Below are positions 62,101-64,000 of a stretch of 64,000 nucleotides of DNA, one piece after another. The position numbers were made by a program, and so were the translations under genes. How positions within the stretch are numbered: the first letter of the stretch is position 1; the number at the start of each line of letters is the position of its first letter. Origin of the DNA: Bolinopsis microptera (Eukaryota; Ctenophora; Tentaculata; Lobata; Bolinopsidae). The notes below the pieces were generated by a model, which made no database searches, had not been told where the DNA came from, and saw only the letters and a program-made list of their open reading frames with translations. Location: the NCBI RefSeq assembly GCF_026151205.1, contig NC_087072.1:20426103-20490102 (forward strand), given 5' to 3'.

Positions 62101-64000
62101 TTAATTTACATGACAAGCATTGCTGGCTCTATAGTTAAATCTCGGGTTTAAATTAATTTTCAGCGTGTGTCCACTAATTGACGGTGCATTAATTCTCTAT
62201 GACAATGTTAACCGGAAACTTTGCCGTGCATTTACTATAGACTGCTTCTCTTTATCCAATTTGTCTCATTTTTAGCGTCAGATTAGGCCATGTGTTTGTA
62301 GATTTGTTTAAAGTTGGCATCTTTTCCACTATTATAGAGGTTCAGCAAAGTTGTGTATAGCGCAGAGGGCGCCTCTCCGCACCCCTCTTAGGAGCATCAT
62401 GCTCTGTGCTGTGATAAATGTTTCTGAGAGGTGAAACATACAAGAGTTCAGCAAATGTTTCCTCAACCACCCGGCCCAACTTCCATAAGTTCCTCTTCAA
62501 GGTTAAGAAAGGAGAGCAAGTTCAGTACAACCCTCCTCTTCGTACTATCGACTTGTCTAACGCTCAAGCTCTTCCCCATTTTCCAAAACCTGCCAAGAGA
62601 AAACAGTCAAAGGATGGAATCATCAAAAGATGGAGTCTCAAAAGATCGTCTAAAGGTAGGAGAAGTGTAGACTCTTCCCCGCCTAAAGTCTCTCGGAGCC
62701 CTTCAATCACATCTCCACCACAGAACTATGTTAAGAGGTGGAGCCTCAAACGTTCAAACAAACGGTTATCAGCTGTTACCAGTGACTGGAGCGCTCTGGA
62801 TGAGCCTGAAGAAGGTGGTTTATCTGAACAACTTGAAGCAAACACCGTTCATACTAGGGTCAGAAGATGGAGTACTGTTAGCAAGCAGAAATCTCTACCT
62901 GCATCCACCGAAAGGAAGCTCGAGGACGAAGATGTTATTGAAGAAAACGAGATGGTTAAGGTAAAGCAGACAAGATCACTACGTTTTAAACCCGTCAAAG
63001 AGGAGCGAGCTTCCTGGCGACTATCTCTCCAAGACGGCTGCAATGGAGCTAATAAAGCTTGTGTCTACCTCCAAGACACCGCGGAAGTATCTCCCTCTGA
63101 AGAATTCCAAGCTCTGAAGCGGACTCTGTCTGGAGCTCAGTTCTACAAGGATAACTCTGCTTTGATGTTTCTTTTTCCTGAGACTGATCCTACTCCGACC
63201 AGCAGATTGGGTTCTTTGATAAGGATGACCAGTTCAAGGAAGTCACAGTTGGTGAAGGAAGAGGAGAGGAAGCTGAAACGATGGAAAAAAATATTTATGG
63301 GAGTTAATAAAAAATTCGTGCTGAAACATTTGGTTAGTGGTCAGAAGTATTGTTTGATAATTTGAGCCTCAACAAATTCAGATAATTTACTTAGTATTTT
63401 TTATCGCCATGCCACTTTGTTAGTCTTATACCATCGGATAAGTTCTATGGTATGATAGCTATTAATAGAATTGTACTACATTATGTCCGACGAGCTCAGA
63501 AGCCATTTTACATTTTCTCCAATTGTAATTTTTCCTCAGTAAATACATCCGTGTGATAATGGTGTAAAATTGATTATTATTAACTGGGAAGTGGGAATCG
63601 GGAGGGGTACTATTTGGTAAATTTCTACTGTTTTCTTAATGCGAACTATACGTCCCCTTATATTGTTTGATCACACCATGATAATGTATTTCTCTCAGGT
63701 CGTCAGGTGGGAAGATGAAAGCAAGGACTACATCCAAAAACAGGAGCCTGTTAGTGAAGATCCTGAGAAACTCAAGGAACAGATTGCCAATCTCGGCGAG
63801 TTCAAAGAGGCTGTTGATGGTAAGTTATTCCAGAATAAATTTGTCTAGGAAACATTTCTAAAGAACTTTCCAATCCTAGATGCGATTGTTCAAATCTGAA
63901 AGATAATTGGAAAATGAGGAGCCCAAGTCAAAAGTTTTGTCGTGCTTGACTGGTTCAAAGTTATTGCTATTTCATCAACGTATCTATTCTCAGAGATGAG
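29078..64000 (+). CDS. Plakin/spectraplakin-like cytolinker gene (gene-level span; exons listed separately, 3' end outside window)
   Basis: Ordered coding exons give two tandem CH domains (actin-binding domain), spectrin-type helical repeats, an SH3-like segment inside the spectrin region (exon at 49239), then further spectrin repeats to the right edge. The CH1-CH2-spectrin-SH3 order is the plakin-domain layout of plectin, dystonin and MACF1, which link actin to intermediate filaments, microtubules or membrane adhesions. Splice phases are consistent throughout. Several introns contain ATG-led exons in matching phase and one terminal exon, implying many isoforms. Plectin versus spectraplakin type cannot be decided because the C-terminal half is missing. 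Confidence 0.85.
29716..29777 (+). CDS. Plakin exon: start of CH1
   Basis: Acceptor TTTTCAG, phase 1 in and 0 out. It reads [20 protein letters not shown], the first helix of a type-1 CH domain (compare the canonical VQKKTFTKWVN). The phase-1 entry also fits the donor of the upstream repeat gene at 27893. Confidence 0.85.
30756..30845 (+). CDS. Plakin exon: CH1, second part
   Basis: Phase 0-0. Contains [21 protein letters not shown], the DLxDGxxLxxLLExL signature of CH domains. Confidence 0.88.
31016..31096 (+). CDS. Plakin exon: CH1, third part
   Basis: Phase 0-0. [20 protein letters not shown].., equivalent to the RMRIHxLENVxxAL helix of CH1. Confidence 0.88.
31097..34043. other. Intron, repeats only
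   Basis: Mostly plain intron sequence. A ~65-bp tandem duplication lies at 31852-31979. A perfect 12-bp inverted repeat (GCTTTTAATTGG-G-CCAATTAAAAGC) lies at 33783-33807. An RTP-like gene or RNA gene was not found. Confidence 0.45.
31852..31979. repeat. ~65-bp tandem duplication
   Basis: TTAAATCGCATTCAAATAAC...GCCATGTAA occurs twice; the second copy lacks a few bases (TTAATAAC). Confidence 0.85.
34044..36020 (+). CDS. Large intron-resident ORF between CH1 exons (possible alternative first exon)
   Basis: The open frame starts at 33867 without ATG; the first ATG is 34044 ([16 protein letters not shown]). About 658 residues, Ser/Thr/Pro-rich and largely disordered, with a basic patch ([12 protein letters not shown]) near residue 365 and a more folded end (VFQVNDIP.., [19 protein letters not shown]). 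An internal 38-bp duplication gives [13 protein letters not shown] twice. It sits between CH1 exons 31016-31096 and 36165-36263. A phase-0 donor (TAT|GTGGGT at 35988) would join it to the 36165 exon, giving half of CH1, but the donor is weak. Otherwise it is an intronless nested gene with its own stop. No known family. Confidence 0.6.
   Translation: MFHRTFTWLSEMKRRKLSRPKHRPSGADIGSLPSPSSLPSPSSLISSPEPGLEKLPTSLTDYISPDKPPKSLYKKVTSSSALSQTLYKKVTSSSALSSKSSHAVPKHNHLNLQNPECYDLCFKTEEDDYQIIHDKGTALTSQNSDDVITVTSQTNGYHHDAQGDKGDTYLPLSDHDIQKICSDIVSTLGNLGADISDISRSGKYKREDVNSANLAVSSRTPTPASEEGAVSPASTRNCSVHTLESSSELSLEKQTMNNIPHQVPTHTLPRQLVNKEQINMNYTVSLSAQLSVALSTSLPSPEVKPVLSSIPPAITSSDHLPAHPLSSSSDRSRFPLDKPPKHPQKPLRYIRKRSLKFKRVKRKVKKHQHIVHPSTVADNAYRHASENVHGQSRSLLINKLISLYRKLQQRCKSLEATSPKPKLDNPLKSQDVSNCTNLNEISSLQRYMNTCYQMLKQQLSTYEKKIFLEKELKVFQVNDIPTRVACSRDVVRRNSLPTDTLFEYLFGKELKPSAVFVKYDRRVRIPSQEVCRRIIGEVPPSTRSKTTVIPPKPDQTISTPRSEGSATTRNNSSRLPEKQNTTKTDNNRQYPTLEFSRQCFTSSDTANQCRSQVKTYRVTERLESSNGVVTVKDHYVTAVSWINNNKIYVGVTLTLTTI
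36165..36263 (+). CDS. Plakin exon: end of CH1
   Basis: Phase 0-0. [20 protein letters not shown] then [13 protein letters not shown], the most conserved CH1 helix ([14 protein letters not shown]). Confidence 0.92.
36433..36512 (+). CDS. Plakin exon: start of CH2
   Basis: Phase 0 in, 2 out (ATC GG|GTGAGT). [20 protein letters not shown].., equivalent to the SAKEALLLWCQ helix that opens CH2, but divergent: the Trp is absent. Confidence 0.8.
37156..37301 (+). CDS. Alternative first exon entering the middle of CH2
   Basis: ATG 37156 opens [18 protein letters not shown].., a basic head followed by a Gly/Ser/acidic part with five Asp (GAT run) and [12 protein letters not shown]. It ends at AAC GG|GTTAGT, phase 2, the same phase and near-identical last bases as the 36512 donor, so it can replace CH1 and the first CH2 helix and join 37752. 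The product would lack a working actin-binding domain. Confidence 0.6.
37752..37818 (+). CDS. Plakin exon: CH2, second part
   Basis: Phase 2 in, 0 out. [20 protein letters not shown].., the NFTxSWxDGxAFxAL signature of CH2. Confidence 0.92.
37992..38210 (+). CDS. Plakin exon: end of CH2
   Basis: Phase 0-0, 73 codons. [14 protein letters not shown].., [18 protein letters not shown], and the hallmark [12 protein letters not shown]. Confidence 0.93.
39499..39601 (+). CDS. Plakin exon after CH2 (linker/spectrin)
   Basis: Acceptor TTACCAG, phase 0 in, 1 out. [20 protein letters not shown].., a helical linker into the first spectrin-like repeat. Confidence 0.78.
39630..39760. repeat. Degenerate 11-13-bp tandem repeat (ATATGCACATA/ATATGCACTTA)
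   Basis: About eleven imperfect units just after the donor at 39602. Confidence 0.85.
40401..40568 (+). CDS. Plakin exon, spectrin-like region
   Basis: Phase 1 in (acceptor CACTAG, or CAG three bases on), phase 1 out. [20 protein letters not shown].. then a helical stretch [28 protein letters not shown]. Confidence 0.75.
40978..41110 (+). CDS. Plakin exon, spectrin-like region
   Basis: Acceptor CTTTTAG, phase 1 in, 2 out (CTT AAA AA|GTAAGT). [16 protein letters not shown].., ending [13 protein letters not shown]. Confidence 0.8.
41111..41933. other. Intron, nothing else seen
   Basis: No supported feature. It may contain the promoter for the candidate first exon at 41934. Confidence 0.4.
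41934..42133 (+). CDS. Candidate alternative first exon (basic, Ser/Ala-rich head)
   Basis: ATG 41934 opens [20 protein letters not shown].., a poly-Ser/Arg stretch and [20 protein letters not shown], a basic phosphosite-like helix. The frame can leave at GCA TG|GTACAA in phase 2, which restores Trp and joins the phase-2 exon at 43018. Without splicing it stops at 42150. Coding composition (GC-rich third positions) stands out from the intron around it. The donor is weak. Confidence 0.42.
43018..43348 (+). CDS. Plakin exon, spectrin repeat
   Basis: Phase 2 in, 0 out, 110 codons. Long helices: [20 protein letters not shown].., [15 protein letters not shown].., [19 protein letters not shown]. 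Charge and heptad pattern are typical of spectrin-type three-helix repeats. Confidence 0.85.
43708..43875 (+). CDS. Plakin exon, spectrin repeat
   Basis: Acceptor CCCTCAG, phase 0-0. [20 protein letters not shown].., [20 protein letters not shown]: amphipathic helices. Confidence 0.85.
44105..45070 (+). CDS. Intronless rhodopsin-like 7TM receptor nested in a plakin intron
   Basis: 321 residues, seven membrane segments: TM1 [19 protein letters not shown] (GN of the class A motif), TM2 with VAD (Asp2.50), Cys at the top of TM3, TM4 with Trp ([11 protein letters not shown]), Cys in the second outer loop (YNCTYS), TM5, TM6 lacking CWxP, and TM7 ending [16 protein letters not shown]. The DRY site reads SKV ([13 protein letters not shown]) and NPxxY reads NFYVY, so the activation motifs are non-canonical. 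N-glycosylation sites NNLT and NCTY. Same strand as the host gene, between exons 43708-43875 and 45345-45513. A pyrimidine tract and AG (TTCTGATAG) 8 nt before the ATG suggest a spliced leader or 5' intron. Ligand unknown. Confidence 0.88.
   Translation: MVSSNNLTVRGVPSEVERYCSTVYHIFLFFSSIVGNSIILIASIKYDTINLNRFIVALIQHIAVADIITSISYVILPGTVSQIANKWFLGDFCHISVPLSWLCYRAAAYLLCVMIISKVFILRYPLRSITLSKLRAHKVAAIIWTWSLFYPAYNLIARNHSYFDYRVYNCTYSELASGWKWVKVVAGGFLNITIVMSTVVLLVMAKRMTRRRNDLRWQGVLTVVLTSSVHFLSTLQYAVYLVADYLVTEKYLGYLDPVFRRISLNMAYLNILWNFYVYIFTISSFREFVRSKIRSLLRFMPVLHPNSVGSLQTNNHQSQEL
45088..45093 (+). terminator. Polyadenylation signal AATAAA of the receptor gene
   Basis: AATAAA lies 18 nt after the receptor stop codon, implying a very short 3' UTR. 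It also shows that the receptor is a separate transcript inside the plakin intron. Confidence 0.6.
45345..45513 (+). CDS. Plakin exon, spectrin repeat
   Basis: Acceptor ATTTCAG, phase 0 in, 1 out (GAA G|GTTGGT). [20 protein letters not shown].., then [20 protein letters not shown]. Confidence 0.83.
45918..45948 (+). CDS. Candidate mini first exon (10 codons)
   Basis: ATG 45918 opens [10 protein letters not shown] and reaches G|GTAAGT in phase 1, matching the exon at 46651. The consensus donor is the main support. No in-phase acceptor fits upstream, which favours a first exon over an internal one. Confidence 0.33.
46651..46766 (+). CDS. Plakin exon, linker
   Basis: Acceptor ATTTGCAG, phase 1 in, 0 out. 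[20 protein letters not shown].. then a less helical part [14 protein letters not shown]. Confidence 0.78.
47384..47635. mobile_element. Foldback/MITE-like inverted repeat, 252 bp
   Basis: The ends GAAGCCTGACCCAGTC (left) and the complement of GACTGGGTCGGGCTTC (right) are inverted repeats. Symmetry continues inward: TACTTATGACAT-ATGGTAAAC against GTTTACCATAATGTCATAAGTA, and CTAGCATTAATT against AATTAATGCTAG. It is non-coding. No clear target duplication was seen. It lies in the intron before 48559. Confidence 0.7.
48559..48997 (+). CDS. Plakin exon, spectrin repeats (largest rod exon)
   Basis: Acceptor TATTTCAG, phase 0 in, 1 out, 146 codons. Helices [20 protein letters not shown].., [20 protein letters not shown].., [20 protein letters not shown]. 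It then leads into the SH3-like segment ([17 protein letters not shown]). Confidence 0.88.
49239..49387 (+). CDS. Plakin exon: SH3-like insert
   Basis: Acceptor TTTGCAG, phase 1 in, 0 out. [20 protein letters not shown].. then [19 protein letters not shown]. The strand-rich pattern ending in VPSVCF-like LPIVYF and a Pro-rich exit matches the SH3 domain embedded in the plakin-domain spectrin repeats. It is not helical, unlike the neighbouring exons. Confidence 0.72.
49388..50062. other. Intron, nothing else seen
   Basis: No supported feature. Confidence 0.45.
50063..50194 (+). CDS. Plakin exon, spectrin repeat
   Basis: Acceptor GTTTCAG, phase 0-0. [20 protein letters not shown].., [17 protein letters not shown]. 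Confidence 0.82.
50315..50474 (+). CDS. Plakin exon, spectrin repeat
   Basis: Acceptor CTTACAG, phase 0 in, 1 out. [20 protein letters not shown].., [20 protein letters not shown]. Confidence 0.85.
50676..50827 (+). CDS. Plakin exon, spectrin repeat
   Basis: Acceptor CACATCAG, phase 1 in, 0 out. [20 protein letters not shown].., with the buried-Trp position (MDWA) of a spectrin helix. Confidence 0.85.
51355..51441 (+). CDS. Plakin exon, spectrin repeat
   Basis: Acceptor CTTCAG, phase 0-0, 29 codons: [20 protein letters not shown].. VVSWQNIK. Two acceptors in phase 0 follow: the terminal exon at 51831 and the rod exon at 52759. Confidence 0.8.
51831..51959 (+). CDS. Alternative acidic terminal exon
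   Basis: After a long pyrimidine tract (CTCTCTCTCCCTG) and TGTGTAG the phase-0 frame encodes 42 residues, [20 protein letters not shown].. to DVEYFRVTY, then TAG. It has a run of Glu and a Ser-Asp-Ser acidic (CK2-like) site. Used as the last exon, it would give a short plakin with CH1-CH2, spectrin repeats and SH3 but no further rod. No perfect AATAAA was found downstream. Confidence 0.62.
   Translation, partial: NDPRVTVIDWTDDGSDSEEEEEEVLIERYNSVHDVEYFRVTY
52413..52561. mobile_element. hAT-type MITE, 149 bp
   Basis: Perfect terminal inverted repeats of 21 bp beginning CAGGGACAAAAGGATTTCG. The flanking 8-bp duplication CTTAGGCA lies at 52405-52412 and 52562-52569. CAGGG ends with an 8-bp target duplication are characteristic of hAT transposons. 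The interior is non-coding, with TTTCGCG/CGCGAAA motifs repeated in both directions. Confidence 0.9.
52759..52881 (+). CDS. Plakin exon, spectrin repeat
   Basis: Acceptor GTTCCAG, phase 0-0. [20 protein letters not shown].., [20 protein letters not shown]. Confidence 0.82.
53029..53139 (+). CDS. Plakin exon, spectrin repeat
   Basis: Acceptor ATTTCAG, phase 0-0. [20 protein letters not shown].., [12 protein letters not shown]; Trp at the spectrin helix-A position. Confidence 0.85.
53140..53904. other. Intron with CA microsatellite
   Basis: (CA)n at about 53574-53594. Nothing else supported. Confidence 0.5.
53905..54111 (+). CDS. Plakin exon, spectrin repeat
   Basis: Acceptor TCTTCAG, phase 0-0, 69 codons. 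[20 protein letters not shown].., [20 protein letters not shown]; two Trp as in spectrin repeats. Confidence 0.88.
54347..54367 (+). CDS. Candidate 21-bp microexon
   Basis: Pyrimidine-rich stretch, then TTTTAACAG|ACCGATTGGATTGATCAGAAG|GTATGTC: seven codons TDWIDQK, phase 0-0, so inclusion or skipping keeps the frame between 54111 and 54740. Trp at helix-A spacing fits the rod. Confidence 0.5.
54740..54944 (+). CDS. Plakin exon, spectrin repeat
   Basis: Acceptor CTATTCAG, phase 0 in, 1 out (CCT G|GTTAGT). [20 protein letters not shown].., [20 protein letters not shown], a clear spectrin repeat. Confidence 0.88.
55213..55352 (+). CDS. Plakin exon, spectrin repeat
   Basis: Acceptor CACCACAG, phase 1 in, 0 out. 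[20 protein letters not shown].., [20 protein letters not shown]. The next constitutive exon in phase is 63699, 8.3 kb away. Confidence 0.86.
55866..55980. promoter_or_regulatory. Cluster of four CACGTG E-boxes
   Basis: CACGTG at 55866-55871, 55956-55961, 55963-55968 and 55975-55980, about 1.5 kb upstream of the 57456 first exon. Possible bHLH-type enhancer; inference only. Confidence 0.35.
57456..58871 (+). CDS. Large alternative first exon (SFxxF / phosphosite-rich head)
   Basis: ATG 57456 ([20 protein letters not shown]) opens 472 codons ending at GAA AAT TTG|GTAAGT, a consensus donor in phase 0 that fits the acceptor at 63699 ([11 protein letters not shown]). The open frame starts slightly earlier at a TTG. 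The sequence is disordered, basic and Ser-rich, with four RxxS-F-x-x-F-like motifs ([33 protein letters not shown]), RRLS and RRFS sites, a DSGYTS motif (58443-58460), a Pro/His stretch and a C-terminal [11 protein letters not shown] that resembles the end of the 62418 exon. It would give a rod-only plakin with a unique head. No family recognised. Confidence 0.72.
58872..59530. other. Intron with 9-bp tandem repeat
   Basis: GTGTCGCGT is repeated four times at 59392-59427. No gene seen. Confidence 0.6.
59531..59647 (+). CDS. Candidate short alternative first exon
   Basis: ATG 59531 opens [20 protein letters not shown].., 39 codons with a Cys-rich end ([15 protein letters not shown]), ending at CTA TTG|GTACGT in phase 0, the same Leu codon and phase as the 57456 and 62418 exons. 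It can join 63699. The Cys pair might be lipidated or metal-bound, but this is a guess. Confidence 0.42.
60425..61792 (+). CDS. Large ATG-led ORF in plakin intron (DSGYTS-containing)
   Basis: 455 residues from ATG 60425 ([20 protein letters not shown]) to a TAA at 61792, ending in a Lys-rich tail. It is disordered and Ser/Thr-rich, with LDSGYTSD near residue 24 (60494-60511) matching the DSGYTS of the 57456 exon, and [11 protein letters not shown] repeats. Unlike its neighbours no strong in-phase donor is seen near the end, so it may be an intronless nested gene, a first exon with a hidden donor (TCT CCT|GTGAAA near the end is weak), or a decayed relative. The shared motif suggests origin by exon duplication. 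Confidence 0.62.
   Translation: MEPLKRSISIDLLIDSRASHNSLDSGYTSDTYLFSPDTYPDVTSDRSLTTTLSNCSIRPGIKFSPSLLGRCVDKPVDTLSRDTSRDTSPTVSDNTTLTEPSTTNTTPDPADASLDPISLYSLEAKDVCFSVPVQKDDDSPVETGKFSIDSTFNAASSRSLRVSVSSQNTKKFSNLANKFESCSTQDKLEFVSYYVATNEQRIKKRSIAEKRAIAEKVKCEKDEVIVMTIPKKIFGGISDKLTYTKPLSKLIVRIETPTYNLGLKPYRRKHMEPDSYRSNHEEPDSCSLKKMLEYDEISSPMVSDRDNGENDNDSMCKEYQQPTSLLLDFHSSLESVCIENFLLQGSENISDKLKVEKTLHLSEWGRWRKKSIDLPEVFRQRRPNPLSSRYLGREISSTTHLEKHPCKLFLSKREEQEEEESPLLGSASYSQPVSLVSESVSPVKQNSKKKKMKKR
62418..63332 (+). CDS. Large alternative first exon (RWSLKRS repeats)
   Basis: ATG 62418 ([20 protein letters not shown]) opens 305 codons ending at AAA CAT TTG|GTTAGT, phase 0, compatible with 63699. It is very basic: KRWSLKRS twice, [28 protein letters not shown], each a basophilic-kinase-like site. 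The end [11 protein letters not shown] parallels [11 protein letters not shown] of the 57456 exon, and both stop at TTG|GT. If unspliced it would stop at 63365. Likely head of a rod-only plakin isoform. Confidence 0.7.
63699..63819 (+). CDS. Plakin exon, spectrin repeat (shared acceptor for alternative heads)
   Basis: Acceptor TCTCTCAG, phase 0 in, 1 out (GAT G|GTAAGT). [20 protein letters not shown].., [17 protein letters not shown]. It follows 55352 in the long form and 57456, 59531 or 62418 in short forms. Confidence 0.85.
63994..64000 (+). CDS. Start of next plakin exon (cut by window edge)
   Basis: The acceptor ATTCTCAG ends at 63993. The 7 nt AGATGAG continue phase 1. Only the acceptor and the phase support it. 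Confidence 0.4.

Overview
The window is animal nuclear DNA: genes are split by many short exons with GT-AG introns (mostly gtaagt-type donors), non-coding space is large, there is a rhodopsin-type 7TM receptor, and a plakin/spectraplakin is recognisable (tandem calponin-homology domains, spectrin repeats, SH3-like insert). Animal-specific families, the intact Penelope-like retroelement and the divergent receptor suggest an invertebrate, perhaps an early-branching one. The species cannot be fixed from the sequence. All coordinates were derived by hand from reading frames and splice signals, and no transcript data were available.

Layout. (1) 1-1747: the 3' part of a large exon encoding about five copies of an ~80-residue repeat, ending at a strong phase-1 donor. 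(2) 1748-18514: a long gene-poor stretch with minisatellites, a CCAAT/TATA promoter and a few candidate first exons that also end in phase 1. (3) 18515-27893: an exon rich in W-x-x-x-L-K-K-T motifs (thymosin-beta/WH2-like), then eight phase-1/phase-1 exons, each encoding one ~50-75-residue repeat. One intron carries two Penelope-like elements arranged head to head as a nearly perfect 4.66-kb palindrome with a 12-bp target duplication. (4) 29078 to the right edge: the plakin-like gene, with about 27 coding exons (CH1, CH2, spectrin repeats, SH3-like insert, more spectrin repeats), running out of the window. An intronless 7TM receptor sits inside one intron on the same strand.

The most interesting signal is the ladder of alternative ends in the plakin locus. 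Large or small exons that begin with ATG sit inside introns, and most finish at a donor whose phase matches the next constitutive exon: 29078 (before CH1), 37156 (middle of CH2), possibly 41934 and 45918, and at least three (57456, 59531, 62418) before the spectrin exon at 63699. The last three all end in a Leu codon TTG followed by GT. There is also an acidic alternative terminal exon (51831-51959) and a 21-bp microexon (54347-54367). Such a locus could make full-length actin-binding cytolinkers, short N-terminal forms, and rod-only forms with disordered basic/phosphosite-rich heads. In addition, the repeat gene upstream ends at a phase-1 donor that fits the phase-1 acceptor of the first CH exon, so regions 3 and 4 may be one giant gene.

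Mobile DNA: the Penelope-like pair, a 149-bp hAT-type MITE with an 8-bp target duplication (52413-52561), and a 252-bp foldback element (47384-47635).
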